From Bradyrhizobium sp. CCBAU 51765 (lineage in GTDB: Bacteria > Pseudomonadota > Alphaproteobacteria > Rhizobiales > Xanthobacteraceae): DNA of 64,000 bases. Location of the stretch: the NCBI RefSeq assembly GCF_015291725.1, contig NZ_CP030038.1:248001-312000 (forward strand), read 5' to 3'. The notes below the pieces were generated by a model. That model did not search any database. It was not told where the DNA came from and worked only from the letters and a program-made list of their open reading frames with translations. Numbering within the stretch: position 1 is the first letter of the stretch; each line of letters starts with the position of its first letter. Below are positions 15,894 to 25,319 of this stretch, in pieces. The position numbers and the translations under genes were made by a program.

Positions 15894-17243
15894 TCAGATC
15901 AGACGCTGGATCGCCTGCTTGCGCCACACCAGGAGGTAATAGCCCATCTGCAAAATGAACATGGCGCAGAACACGATCGGATAGGCCGCCCAGACGCCCG
16001 CAAGGCCGATCGTGCGGCTCAGGATCACCGCGGCCGGCAGCTCGATCGCGACAATCGCGAAGATCGACAGCAGCATCGGTGTGAACGCGACACCGGCCGC
16101 ACGCATCGCGCCTGAAAACACCGTGGCGAGGCCGAACGGCACCGAGCTCCACAAGGCGATGTACAGCAGCCCTTTCGCCAGATCGAGCACGGCGCCATCG
16201 GTGATGAAGATGCCGAGCACCGCGCGCGGCGCGAGATAGATCAGCGCCACCAGCCCGCCGGTCAGGACGATGTTGAACATGAGGCCGGTACGGACGATGC
16301 TGTCGAGCCGCGTCCTGTCGCCGCCGCCGACAGCCTGGGCGCCGAGGATCGAGACCGCGATCGAAATCGACATCGCCGTAAACTGCGTGTAGCCCATCAC
16401 CTGGTTGACCGCGCCGTACGCGGCCGTGGCGTCGGACCCGTAGCCGTTGACGAGGCCGAGCAGCACCAGCTCGGCGATCGCCATCGCCACCATGCCGATC
16501 GCGCTCGGCAGTCCGATGCCGAGCACCTTTCCGAGCACGGCGCCGTTCAGCCGCAGGTGACCCAGCAACGCCGCGTCCGGCGCAAGCGCGTGCTTCTTTC
16601 GCAGCAGATAGGCCGCCAGCACGATCAGCGTCGTCGCGTTGGCGATCGCAGATGCCCACGCCGGGCTGGTGATGCCCGCCGCCGGCAATCCGGGCGCGCC
16701 GCGGATCAGCAATGGTGTCAGGATCAGGCCGGTCGCAGTCGACAGCGCCAGCGCCAGCAGCGGCGTCAGCGCGTCGCCGACGCCGCGGATCATTGCGGTC
16801 ATCAGCAGGAAGACGAAGCCGAGCGGCATGGTCAGCAGCATGATTCTCGCATAGGCGCTGGCCTCATCGAGAATGTCCGCGGGCGTGGCGAGCGCCATCA
16901 TCAATTGACGGCTGAAGAGCCCGCCAACCAGTGCAACCGAAATCGACAGCAGCAGGCCGACTGCGAGTGTCGTGCCCGCGATGACCTTGATCCGGCCGTG
17001 CTCGCCCGCGCCGAAGGCCTGGCTGATCAACACGGTGGCGCCGGTGCTCAACCCCATGACGAAGGCGAACAGGAAGAACATCACCGCGAAGAACACCGAG
17101 ACCGCGGCGAGCGCGTCCACCCCGATCATCTGGCCGAGATAGACATTGCTGACGGTGCCGAACAGCGATTGCAGCGCGTTGCTCAGCATCAAGGGTGCGA
17201 GGAAGCGGAGGAATGTGGTCCAGAGTGGTTTTGGAGCGGACAT
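15894..17243 (-). CDS. MATE-family efflux transporter
   Basis: A 449-residue membrane protein with about 12 helices in two similar halves, each half opening with a MatE-type helix (LAPLMLSNALQSLFGTVSNV and LGIGLPSAIGMVAMAIAELV). The motif GAVNQVMGYTQF is also characteristic. MATE proteins expel cationic compounds in exchange for H+ or Na+. The start is taken at 17243 (MSAPKPLW), with AAAGG nearby, over the ATG at 17258, which has no ribosome-binding site. Substrate unknown. Confidence 0.93.
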   Translation of the reverse strand: MSAPKPLWTTFLRFLAPLMLSNALQSLFGTVSNVYLGQMIGVDALAAVSVFFAVMFFLFAFVMGLSTGATVLISQAFGAGEHGRIKVIAGTTLAVGLLLSISVALVGGLFSRQLMMALATPADILDEASAYARIMLLTMPLGFVFLLMTAMIRGVGDALTPLLALALSTATGLILTPLLIRGAPGLPAAGITSPAWASAIANATTLIVLAAYLLRKKHALAPDAALLGHLRLNGAVLGKVLGIGLPSAIGMVAMAIAELVLLGLVNGYGSDATAAYGAVNQVMGYTQFTAMSISIAVSILGAQAVGGGDRTRLDSIVRTGLMFNIVLTGGLVALIYLAPRAVLGIFITDGAVLDLAKGLLYIALWSSVPFGLATVFSGAMRAAGVAFTPMLLSIFAIVAIELPAAVILSRTIGLAGVWAAYPIVFCAMFILQMGYYLLVWRKQAIQRLI

Positions 17244-17331
17244 GGATCGGCCTTTCATCAGGGCGTGCGAAGCCGTTGCCGCGCAATGCGCGGCCCGGCC
17301 GTCGATGGGGCTGTGAGAAGAGCGCCGCGCT

Positions 17332-17928
17332 TTAAGCGCGGTCGCTGTAGGCGAGCTTGACGATGTGGTCGCGGATATCGGTCGGCCAGTCGGCGATCAG
17401 TCCGGTGAAGCGCCGCCGGTCATCTGCGAACAGCGCGCGCGAGGCCTCCTCGAACTGCGGCAGATCGCCGGCCATGGTCGACATGAAGTGATAGGCCGCA
17501 TCGCGCGCCTGGCGCTCGCGGTCCTTGGCGCCGCTGGCGCGCCTGGCGTCGTCGACGAGCTTGCGCAGCGCGACCGAGGCGCCGCCCGGCTGCGCGCCGA
17601 GCCACTCCCAGTGCCGCGGCAGCAACGTCACTTCGCGCGCGACCACGCCGAGTTTCGGCCGGCCGCGGCCGCGCGGCTCTGCGGGTGTCTCAGCCGTCTG
17701 GGCCGGCGGCGGTGCCAGCTTGTCCAGCCGCGCCAGCACCTCGCGATCCTCGCCGCGCAGGTCGAAGTCGATCGACCGCCCGGTCCCGTCGTCGAAGATG
17801 ACGACCGGCTGGTCCGGCGGCTGCGTTGCCCGCTTGACGGCGAGCGCGACCTCGCCGGCCGTGCCGGAGGCCAGCCGGCGCTGGCCGACGAACGCTGTGT
17901 AAGTCCCTTGCATTGGAATCATTGCCAT
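17332..17928 (-). CDS. DUF2239 family protein with AT-hook-like motif
   Basis: 198 residues matching DUF2239: an N-terminal beta domain (YTAFVGQRRLASG, VVIFDDGTGRSIDFDLRG), a Pro/Ala linker, then PRGRGRPKLGVVAREVTLLP and PRHWEWLGAQPGGAS, and a helical C-terminus. The RGRGRPK core resembles an AT-hook, suggesting minor-groove DNA contact, though this is untested for the family. It is divergent from a glutathione S-transferase gene. Two perfect CCCGGG-centred palindromes lie between them and suggest shared control. Confidence 0.85.
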   Translation of the reverse strand: MAMIPMQGTYTAFVGQRRLASGTAGEVALAVKRATQPPDQPVVIFDDGTGRSIDFDLRGEDREVLARLDKLAPPPAQTAETPAEPRGRGRPKLGVVAREVTLLPRHWEWLGAQPGGASVALRKLVDDARRASGAKDRERQARDAAYHFMSTMAGDLPQFEEASRALFADDRRRFTGLIADWPTDIRDHIVKLAYSDRA

Positions 17929-17950
17929 ATTGATCGTGTTGGTCGCTTAA

Positions 17951-17960
17951 TACCCGGGTA
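17951..17960. promoter_or_regulatory. Putative operator TACCCGGGTA (site 1)
   Basis: A perfect 10-base palindrome 23 bases upstream of the DUF2239 start, with flanking AA/AA. It shares the ACCCGGGT core with site 2, 27 bases away centre to centre. Confidence 0.55.
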
Positions 17961-17977
17961 AATTACTCACGTCAATA

Positions 17978-17987
17978 CACCCGGGTG
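17978..17987. promoter_or_regulatory. Putative operator CACCCGGGTG (site 2)
   Basis: A second perfect 10-base palindrome on the GST side of the divergent promoter region. The 27-base centre spacing, about 2.5 helical turns, fits a dimer or dimer-pair repressor. No regulator gene is adjacent. Confidence 0.55.
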
Positions 17988-18077
17988 AAAATATCCGCAC
18001 CGCCGCCTCGACAATGTATTCCCGGGCTGGCACGAACGCTCGGCCGATCGACCACGCCTAGCCCTGAGGACCCCGCG

Positions 18078-18743
18078 ATGCTGACCGTTCACCACCTCAA
18101 CAATTCCCGCTCGCAGCGCGTGCTGTGGCTGCTCGAGGAGTTGGGCGTGCCCTACGAGATCGTGCGCTATCAGCGCCAGCCGGACATGCGCGCGCCGAAG
18201 GAGCTGCACGCCATCCATCCGCTCGGCAAGTCGCCCGTCATCACCGACAACGGCAACACCATCGCCGAGTCGGGCGCGATCATCGAATATCTCATCGCGA
18301 CCTACGGCAACGGGCGGCTGATCCCGCCGCCGAACACGCCGGAGCGGCTGCGGTACACCTATTGGCTGCACTATGCGGAAGGATCCGCGATGCAGCCGCT
18401 GCTGCTCAAGCTGCTGTTCACGCTGATGCCGAAGCGCGCCCCGGCACTGCTGCGCCCGCTGGTGCGCAAGGTCTGCAACCAGGCGCTGACCGCGCTGGTC
18501 AATCCGCAGCTCAAGCAGCACATGGACTATTGGGAAGGCGAGCTCGCCAAGAGCGAGTGGTTCGCCGGCAGCGAGTTCACCGCGGCCGACATCCAGATGA
18601 GCTTTCCGCTGGAAGCAGCCCAGGCGCGCGGCGGGCTCGAGCAGGGCCATCCCAGGGCGATGGCGTTCCTGGAGCGCATCCACGCCCGGCCGGCCTATGC
18701 GCGCGCGCTGGAAAAGGGCGGGCCGTATCTGGTCGGGCGGTAG
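18078..18743 (+). CDS. Glutathione S-transferase
   Basis: 221 residues with the GST layout. The N-terminal thioredoxin fold includes VHHLNNSRSQRVLWLLEEL, with the catalytic Ser/Asn region, HPLGKSPVI with the cis-Pro, and the glutathione gamma-Glu site ESGAIIEYL. A helical C-terminal domain carries the structural N-cap motif FTAADIQMSFPLE. Start ATG at 18078, preceded by GAGGA. It probably conjugates glutathione to electrophiles in the cytoplasm. Divergent from the DUF2239 gene across two shared palindromes. Confidence 0.93.
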   Translation: MLTVHHLNNSRSQRVLWLLEELGVPYEIVRYQRQPDMRAPKELHAIHPLGKSPVITDNGNTIAESGAIIEYLIATYGNGRLIPPPNTPERLRYTYWLHYAEGSAMQPLLLKLLFTLMPKRAPALLRPLVRKVCNQALTALVNPQLKQHMDYWEGELAKSEWFAGSEFTAADIQMSFPLEAAQARGGLEQGHPRAMAFLERIHARPAYARALEKGGPYLVGR

Positions 18744-18753
18744 TTTCTTCACC

Positions 18754-18845
18754 GTCATTCCGGGGCGCCCGAAGGGTGAACCCGGAATCTCGAGATTGTG
18801 GCGCGAGATCCCGGGTTCGATGCTTGCGCATCGCCCCGGGATGAC
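18754..18845. repeat. Palindromic intergenic repeat, class A, copy 2
   Basis: GTCATTCCGGGGCG at the left and CGCCCCGGGATGAC at the right. Inner arms GAACCCGGAATCTCGAG and CGAGATCCCGGGTTCGA are also inverted. It sits between the convergent GST and MFS genes. Confidence 0.88.
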
Positions 18846-18854
18846 AATCGAATA

Positions 18855-20150
18855 TCAATCGGCGTACAGCACGCGCCCGCGCGTCTCCGGCAGCGCGAAG
18901 GCGGCGATGAAGAACACCGCGTAAGCCACCACCGCGAAGATTGCGATCGCATTCGCGAGCGACGTCGTCGCCGACAGCGCGCCGACGAGGAATGGAAACA
19001 GCGCGCCGATGCCGCGGCCGAAATTGTAGCAGAAGCCCTGGCCCGAGCCGCGCAGCCGCGTCGGATAGAGTTCGGTCAGGAACGCGCCGATCCCGGAGAA
19101 ATAGCCCGAGGCGAAGAAGCCGAGCGGGAAACCGAGTATCCAGAGGATCTCGTTGGTCAGCGGCAGCTGCGTGTAGAGAAGCACCACCGCCATGGCTCCG
19201 AGCGAGAAGATCAGGAACAGATTACGCCGCCCGATCCGGTCGGCGAGCCACGCGCCCACGAGATAGCCGATGAAGGAGCCGATGATCAGCGTCGCGAGAT
19301 AGCCGGTCGATCCGACGATCGACAGGTGCCGCTCCTTGGTCAGGAATTGCGGCACCCAGAAGGTGACGGCGTAGTAGCCGCCCTGGCAGCCTGTCGCCAT
19401 CAGCGACGCAAGCACCGTGGTCTTCACGATCGGAAAGGTGAAGATCTCCCAGAGTTTCGGATGACTGCCCGTTTCCGCCCGCCTGGCGCGGGCCTCGGCT
19501 GCGATCTCCGGCTCGGTAACAGAGCGGCGGATGTAGAACACCAGAAGTGCCGGCAACGCACCGATCACGAACATCCAGCGCCAGGCCGTCTCCGGGGGCA
19601 GGGCCGAGAACAGGATCGCCTGCGACAGCACCGCGAGGCCCCAGCCGACCGCCCAGCCCGACTGGACCGAGCCCACCGCGCGCCCACGATACTGAGGCCG
19701 GATCGCCTCACCCATCAGCACGGCGCCCGCCGCCCATTCGCCGCCGAAGCCGAGACCAAGCACGGCACGTGCGATCAGGAGCTGATCGAAATTCTGCACG
19801 ACGGCGCAGACCAGAGAGAAGAACGAGAACCAGATGATGGTGATCTGGAGCGTCCTGACACGCCCGATATGATCGGAGAGATAGCCGCCGAGCCAGCCGC
19901 CGATGGCGGAGGCGAGCAGCGTCACCGTGCCGGCAAGGCCCGCCGAGGCCGCATCGACCTTCCACAGGGCGATGATGGTGCCGATCACCAGCGGGTAGAT
20001 CATGAAATCCATGCCGTCGAGCGCCCAGCCCGCCGCGCAGGCCCAGAACGTCCGCCGCTCCGGTGCGTTCATGTCGCGATAGAAGGCGAGCAGGCTGGTG
20101 TCCTCGATCGCGGCGCGTTCGATGCGCTGGCTCGGATCGGCAGTGGTCAT
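18855..20150 (-). CDS. MFS transporter (metabolite:H+ symporter type)
   Basis: A 431-residue, 12-helix major facilitator. The start is the ATG at 20150 (MTTADPSQ), with GGGAAA upstream; the open frame upstream has no membrane-protein character. Recognisable parts are CAAGWALDGMDFMIYPLVIG in helix 1, the loop 2-3 motif GGYLSDHIGRVRT, GFGGEWAAGAVLMGEAI in helix 4–5, WRWMFVIGALPALLVFYIRR, and the second-half motif GAWLADRIGRRN. This pattern resembles the sialate/aromatic-acid and dicarboxylate symporter groups. Substrate unknown. Confidence 0.9.
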   Translation of the reverse strand: MTTADPSQRIERAAIEDTSLLAFYRDMNAPERRTFWACAAGWALDGMDFMIYPLVIGTIIALWKVDAASAGLAGTVTLLASAIGGWLGGYLSDHIGRVRTLQITIIWFSFFSLVCAVVQNFDQLLIARAVLGLGFGGEWAAGAVLMGEAIRPQYRGRAVGSVQSGWAVGWGLAVLSQAILFSALPPETAWRWMFVIGALPALLVFYIRRSVTEPEIAAEARARRAETGSHPKLWEIFTFPIVKTTVLASLMATGCQGGYYAVTFWVPQFLTKERHLSIVGSTGYLATLIIGSFIGYLVGAWLADRIGRRNLFLIFSLGAMAVVLLYTQLPLTNEILWILGFPLGFFASGYFSGIGAFLTELYPTRLRGSGQGFCYNFGRGIGALFPFLVGALSATTSLANAIAIFAVVAYAVFFIAAFALPETRGRVLYAD

Positions 20151-20248
20151 GTGCGTTTCCCTGGCAATTTTGCTTTGGCCGGGCGGTGGTAACACGCACG
20201 CCGGCCTGCGCAAGCCGGCGCGCGCTGCCGTGCCATGCAGAGAGCGGG

Positions 20249-22000
20249 CTACTGCCCCGCTGCTTCCGCACCGCGCGTTCGCAGATCGGCCGCGCCAAGC
20301 AATCCGTTCGGCGTCACGAGAATCGAATTCGCCGATGTCTGCCCCATCGGCTCGACGACGAGGTGGCCCTTGGCCTTCAATGCGAGCAGCACGTCGTCGG
20401 GAAAGCCGCGCTCGACGCGCACCTCATCCGGTAGCCATTGGTGATGCAGCCGCGGCGTTGAGACGGCGGCCGCAACATCCATCTTGTAGTCGAGCACGTT
20501 CACGATCACCTGGAGCACGGTCGAGATGATGCGGCTGCCGCCGGGGGAGCCGGTCACCAGCACCGGCTTGCCGTCCTTCAGCACGATGGTCGGCGACATC
20601 GACGAGAGCGGCCGTTTGCCTGGGCCTGGCAGGTTTGCCTCGAAGCCGACGAGGCCATAGGCATTGGAAGCGCCGACTGCCGCGGTGAAATCGTCGAGCT
20701 CGTTGTTGAGCAGCACGCCGGTGCCGTCGGCGACGAGGCCGACACCATAGCTGAAGTTCAGCGTATAAGTGTTGCTGACGGCGTTGCCGCGACTGTCGAC
20801 GACGGAAAAATGCGTCGTGTTGCTGCCCTCGCGCGGTGCGGCAGAAGCGGACACGAGCTCCTTCGACGGCGTGGCGCGTTCGGCAGAAATGCCCGCGCGC
20901 AGCCTGGTGGCGTAGTCCTTGGCGATCAGCGTCTCGATCGGTGCGTTGACGAAGGCGGGATCGCCGAGATAGCGCGCGCGATCGGCATAGGCGCGCTTCA
21001 TGGCCTCGATCAGCAGATGCAGCGATGCCGGCGATCCTTGCTTCAAATCGGCAAGTTGAAAGCCTTCGAGGATGTTGAGCGTTTCCAGCAGTACCACCCC
21101 ACCGGACGAAGGCAGCGGCATCGACACGATGTCGTAGCCGCGATAGGTGCCGCGTACCGGCGCGCGGATGACCGGCTGATAGGCCTTGAGGTCGGCCGGC
21201 GTCATGATCCCGCCGGCATCGGTCACGGCCTTGGCGAGTTTCTCGGCGACCTCCCCCTCATAGAAGCCGCGCGGCCCCCGTGCGGCGACGGCCGACAGCG
21301 TTTCGGCGAGATCGCCCTGCACCAGCCGGTCGCCTTCGCCAAGCGGCGTGCCGTCAGGTCGCGAGAAGATTCTGGCCGAGGAGGGCCAGCGCGCCAGCCG
21401 CGGGTGCCAGCTCGGCAGCGTATCGGCGATGTCGTCGCCGACGATGAAGCCATCGCGTGCGAGCGCGATGGCGGGCGCGAGCAGTTGCGCCAGCGTGAAC
21501 CGGCCGGAGCCGTATTTGTCCAATGCCAGCGCGAGGCCCGCGACCGTGCCGGGAACGCCGACGCCGAGCGCGGAATCCCGTGACTTCGTCGTGTCAGGCT
21601 TGCCATCAGCGCCGAGGAATATCTGCGGCGTGGTCGCAGCCGGCGCGGTCTCGCGATAGTCGATCGTGATGTCTTCGTTGCGATCGGCGGAATGGATCAC
21701 CATGAAGCCGCCGCCGCCGATATTGCCGGCGCGTGGGTAGGTTACGGCCATCGCAAAGCCGGTTGCGACCGCAGCGTCGACCGCATTGCCGCCGCGCCGC
21801 AGGATGTCGGCGCCGATCTGCGCGGAGATCTTCTCCTGAGCCACCACCATGCCGTGCTCGGCGGCGACGGCGCGCACCGTGTCGCGCGCGGGCGGCACGT
21901 AGCCCCGCCGCGCATCCTGAGCGGTCGCGCTAGCGAGACTGAACGCCAGGGTGGCTACGAAGGCGAAGAATGTCCGCCGTGTCGAATGTGATGACATCAT
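20249..22000 (-). CDS. ggt: Gamma-glutamyltransferase
   Basis: A 583-residue exported enzyme that cleaves or transfers the gamma-glutamyl group of glutathione. The N-terminus has a hydrophobic leader with STRRTFFAF, a possible twin-arginine signal. The precursor self-cleaves before the nucleophilic Thr of NTTHFSVVD, near residue 395, to give the large and small subunits. The small subunit has RPLSSMSPTIV and the GSPGGSRII oxyanion/Gly-Gly loop. Starts at 22000 or 21997 (adjacent ATGs) are equally possible. Its promoter region overlaps that of the divergent MFS gene. Confidence 0.95.
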   Translation of the reverse strand: MMSSHSTRRTFFAFVATLAFSLASATAQDARRGYVPPARDTVRAVAAEHGMVVAQEKISAQIGADILRRGGNAVDAAVATGFAMAVTYPRAGNIGGGGFMVIHSADRNEDITIDYRETAPAATTPQIFLGADGKPDTTKSRDSALGVGVPGTVAGLALALDKYGSGRFTLAQLLAPAIALARDGFIVGDDIADTLPSWHPRLARWPSSARIFSRPDGTPLGEGDRLVQGDLAETLSAVAARGPRGFYEGEVAEKLAKAVTDAGGIMTPADLKAYQPVIRAPVRGTYRGYDIVSMPLPSSGGVVLLETLNILEGFQLADLKQGSPASLHLLIEAMKRAYADRARYLGDPAFVNAPIETLIAKDYATRLRAGISAERATPSKELVSASAAPREGSNTTHFSVVDSRGNAVSNTYTLNFSYGVGLVADGTGVLLNNELDDFTAAVGASNAYGLVGFEANLPGPGKRPLSSMSPTIVLKDGKPVLVTGSPGGSRIISTVLQVIVNVLDYKMDVAAAVSTPRLHHQWLPDEVRVERGFPDDVLLALKAKGHLVVEPMGQTSANSILVTPNGLLGAADLRTRGAEAAGQ

Positions 22001-22101
22001 CAAAATTTCCGCCGCGGCCTCGGGCCAGTTCACACGCCTCGCTGCAATGCTATACGGTTTGCCCCAACAGGGACAAAACTGTTCGTGATAAGGACTGCGG
22101 G

Positions 22102-23487
22102 ATGACGACGATTGCCCCCGATGTGCGGATGGCCAGCGCGCCGCGGACCTATCCGCCGCGCGCCGCCGTCGTCGGCTGGATCTTCTTCGACTGGGCCGCG
22201 CAGCCTTATTTCACGCTGATCACGACCTTTGTGTTCGCCCCCTATTTCGCGACCAGCGTTGCGCCAAATCCCGCCACCGGCCAGTCGCTGTGGGGTTTTG
22301 CGATGGCCGCCGCGGGCCTTGCGATCGCGCTGCTGTCACCGGTGCTGGGGGCGATCGCCGACGCGGCTGGCCGCAGGAAACCATGGATCGCAGGTTTCGG
22401 CGTGGTGCTGGTGCTGGCATCCTGCACGCTGTGGATCGGCAAGCCCGGCGACTACGCCATCATTCCGTTGCTGCTCACCGCGGTTGCGCTCGCCAGCGTC
22501 GGTGCGGAGTTCGCCACCCTCTTCAACAATGCGATGATGCCGACCCTTGTGCCGCCGGAGCGCATCGGCCGGCTCTCCGGCACCGGCTGGGCTACCGGCT
22601 ACGTCGGCGGCATCGTCAGCCTGATCATCGTGCTCGGTTTTCTCGCCGCCAATCCCGAGACCGGTCGCACGTTGCTCGGCTTCACACCGTTGTTCGGGCT
22701 CGATCCCGCGACTCATCAGGGCGACCGCGCTGCCGGACCGTTGACCGGGCTATGGTTCATCATCTTCGTGATGCCGATGTTCCTGTTCACGCCGGATTAT
22801 CCGGCGAAGCGCCCGTTGCGCGAGGCGCTGCGCGAAGGACTGTCCGAGCTGAAGCGATCGATCAACGGCCTGCCCAGGCGGAAGTCGCTCGCGGCATTCC
22901 TGCTCGCCAACATGATCTACACCGATGGTCTGGTGTCGCTGTTCGCGTTTGGCGGCATCTATGCCGCCGGTACGTTCGGCTGGCACACGATCCAGATCGG
23001 CACCTTCGGCATCATGCTCGCGATCGCCGGCGCGTTCGGCGCATGGCTCGGCGGCAAGCTCGACGATCGTCTCGGGCCGAAGCGCGTCATCGCCGGCAGT
23101 CTGCTGGTCCTGCTGCTGTCGGTGGCCGCGATCCTTCTGGTCGACAAGGACAGTGTCCTGTTCGTCCAGGTCGCACCGCCGCAAGCAGGCGCTCCCCTGT
23201 TCTGGAGCGCGGCGGAGCGCGCCTATCTCGTGCTGGGCTGCCTGATCGGTGCCGCCGGCGGCCCGCTCCAGGCCGCCTCCCGCACATTGTTGATCCGCCT
23301 CGCACCGAAGGATCGCATCGCGCAGTATTTCGGCCTGTTCGCATTGACCGGGAAGGTGACATCCTTCATCGGCCCGCTCTTGATCGGCATGATCACCGCC
23401 GTGACCGCAAGCCAGAAGGCCGGCATGGCCGTGCTGGTGGTGTTCTTCGTTGCAGGACTGGGGCTGCTGATGCGGGTACGGGAGTAG
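22102..23487 (+). CDS. MFS transporter, UMF1 (Atg22-like) family
   Basis: A 461-residue, 12-helix protein with UMF1 family marks: [20 protein letters not shown] in helix 1, [56 protein letters not shown] and a second-half [17 protein letters not shown]. Bacterial members are uncharacterised for the most part; yeast Atg22 exports amino acids from the vacuole. The start ATG at 22102 follows AAGGA. Divergent from ggt, so a role with the products of gamma-glutamyl peptide cleavage is possible but unproven. Confidence 0.9.
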   Translation: MTTIAPDVRMASAPRTYPPRAAVVGWIFFDWAAQPYFTLITTFVFAPYFATSVAPNPATGQSLWGFAMAAAGLAIALLSPVLGAIADAAGRRKPWIAGFGVVLVLASCTLWIGKPGDYAIIPLLLTAVALASVGAEFATLFNNAMMPTLVPPERIGRLSGTGWATGYVGGIVSLIIVLGFLAANPETGRTLLGFTPLFGLDPATHQGDRAAGPLTGLWFIIFVMPMFLFTPDYPAKRPLREALREGLSELKRSINGLPRRKSLAAFLLANMIYTDGLVSLFAFGGIYAAGTFGWHTIQIGTFGIMLAIAGAFGAWLGGKLDDRLGPKRVIAGSLLVLLLSVAAILLVDKDSVLFVQVAPPQAGAPLFWSAAERAYLVLGCLIGAAGGPLQAASRTLLIRLAPKDRIAQYFGLFALTGKVTSFIGPLLIGMITAVTASQKAGMAVLVVFFVAGLGLLMRVRE

Positions 23488-23497
23488 CATCCCGACC

Positions 23498-23567
23498 GTC
23501 ATTCCGGGGCATCGCGGAGCGATGAACCCGGAATCCCGAGATTGTCACGCGAGATTCCGGGCTCAAT
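23498..23567. repeat. Palindromic intergenic repeat, class A, copy 3 (right end missing)
   Basis: GTCATTCCGGGGCATCGCGG, inner arms GAACCCGGAATCCCGAG and CGAGATTCCGGGCTC, then the element ends at the purH stop codon (23563–23565), which lies inside the inner right arm. The outer CCCCGGAATGAC arm is absent. Confidence 0.8.
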
Positions 23568-25155
23568 GCCTGAAGTGCCGCGTGCCCGTGAACACCATGG
23601 CGATGCCGTGCTCGTCGGCGGCCTTGATCACCTCGTCGTCGCGCATCGAGCCGCCGGGCTGCACCACGGCGGTGGCGCCGGCCTCGATGCAGGCGAGCAT
23701 GCCGTCGGCGAACGGGAAGAACGCATCCGATGCCACCACCGAGCCCTTGGTGAGCGGCTCTGCGAGCTTCAGCTCAGCTGCGGCATCCTGCGCCTTGCGC
23801 GCGGCAATGCGGGCTGAATCCACCCGGCTCATCTGGCCCGCGCCGATGCCGACGGTGGCGAGATCCTTGGCGTAGATGATGGTGTTGGACTTGACGTGCT
23901 TGGCCACGCGGAATGCGAACTTGAGATCGCGCATCTCGGCATCGGTTGGCGCCCGCCTGGTCACGACCTTGAAGGTCATGTCGTCGACCACGGCGTTGTC
24001 GCGGCTCTGCACCAGCAGGCCGCCGGCCACCGTCTTGGCGGTCAGGCCCGGCGCACGCGGATCGGGCAGGCTGCCGGCGAGCAGCAGGCGGAGGTTCTTC
24101 TTGCCGCCGATGATGGCGATCGCCTCCTCGCTGGCGTCGGGCGCGATGATGACCTCGGTGAAGATCTTGGTGATCTCGCGGGCGGTGTCGGCATCGAGCG
24201 GACGGTTCATCGCAATGATGCCGCCGAACGCAGAGGTGGAATCGCAGGCTAGCGCCTTGCGATAAGCGTCGACGAGGCTGGAGCCTTCCGCGACGCCGCA
24301 GGGATTGGCGTGCTTGACGATGACGCAGGCCGCGGTGCGCTTGGCGTCGAACTCGCCGATGCATTCATAGGCCGCATCGGTGTCGTTGATGTTGTTGTAG
24401 GACAGTTCCTTGCCCTGGAGCTGCCGTGCGGTCGAGACGCCCGGGCGCTTGTCGGGCGTCGCGTAGAACGCCGCGGTCTGGTGCGGGTTCTCGCCATAGC
24501 GCAGCGACTGGATCAGCCGGCCGCCGAAGGCGCGGAAGTCGGGCGCGTCGATCTCGAGCTGACGGTTGAACCAGTTCGAGATCGCGGCATCATACGCCGC
24601 GGTGCGGGCATAGGCCTTCGCGGCAAGGCGCCGGCGCAGCTTCAGCGTGGTCGCGCCGTTGTTGGCGGCCAGCTCGTCGAGCACGGCCTGATAGTCCTGC
24701 GCCTCGACCACGACGGCGACGTCGTCATGATTCTTGGCGGCGGCACGGATCATTGCAGGTCCGCCGATGTCGATGTTCTCGATGCAATCCTCGAAGCCCG
24801 CGCCATTCTCGACGGTCGCTTCGAACGGATAGAGATTGACGACGAGGAGATCGATCGGCGCGATGCCATGCGTCTTCATCGCGTCGGCATGGTCCTTGTT
24901 GTCGCGGATCGCGAGCAGGCCGCCATGCACCTTCGGATGCAGCGTCTTGACGCGGCCGTCCATCATCTCGGGGAAGCCGGTCAGCTCGGACACGTCCTTC
25001 ACCTTGAGGCCGGCGGCGGCAATGGCCTTGGCGGTGCCGCCGGTCGAGACCAGCTCGACATCGTGCGCGGCAAGCGCCTTTGCGAATTCGATCAGGCCGG
25101 TCTTGTCGGAAACGGAAAGGAGAGCGCGGGTGACGCGGCGGGGACGGTCAGTCAT
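23563..25155 (-). CDS. purH: Bifunctional AICAR formyltransferase / IMP cyclohydrolase PurH
   Basis: A 530-residue enzyme catalysing the last two steps of IMP synthesis. The N-terminal cyclohydrolase domain (about 1–200) has [29 protein letters not shown] and [17 protein letters not shown]. The C-terminal AICAR transformylase has [13 protein letters not shown], the catalytic KHANPCG and the end [18 protein letters not shown]. The start is the ATG at 25155 (MTDRPRR). It is last in an rsmB–heparinase-like–purH run. The last residue codons run into a class A repeat. Confidence 0.97.
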   Translation of the reverse strand: MTDRPRRVTRALLSVSDKTGLIEFAKALAAHDVELVSTGGTAKAIAAAGLKVKDVSELTGFPEMMDGRVKTLHPKVHGGLLAIRDNKDHADAMKTHGIAPIDLLVVNLYPFEATVENGAGFEDCIENIDIGGPAMIRAAAKNHDDVAVVVEAQDYQAVLDELAANNGATTLKLRRRLAAKAYARTAAYDAAISNWFNRQLEIDAPDFRAFGGRLIQSLRYGENPHQTAAFYATPDKRPGVSTARQLQGKELSYNNINDTDAAYECIGEFDAKRTAACVIVKHANPCGVAEGSSLVDAYRKALACDSTSAFGGIIAMNRPLDADTAREITKIFTEVIIAPDASEEAIAIIGGKKNLRLLLAGSLPDPRAPGLTAKTVAGGLLVQSRDNAVVDDMTFKVVTRRAPTDAEMRDLKFAFRVAKHVKSNTIIYAKDLATVGIGAGQMSRVDSARIAARKAQDAAAELKLAEPLTKGSVVASDAFFPFADGMLACIEAGATAVVQPGGSMRDDEVIKAADEHGIAMVFTGTRHFRH

Positions 25156-25319
25156 GAGCAAGATCCTCTGTCTTAAGGAGTGTCTATGCCCAGGCGCGCG
25201 GCGGATGTATCCCGCGCTTCCCGATGGTGCTCCATCCAAGGTCGCCAGTCGCGCGAGCGCGTGTTCGTTAGCAGCTTTTGCCCGTTTTCACAACGACGAG
25301 ATGCATTGAATTCGCGCGA

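Noticed and set aside
18798..20192. Long plus-strand open frame opposite the MFS gene
   Set aside because: Antisense shadow; charged repetitive composition and no ribosome-binding site.
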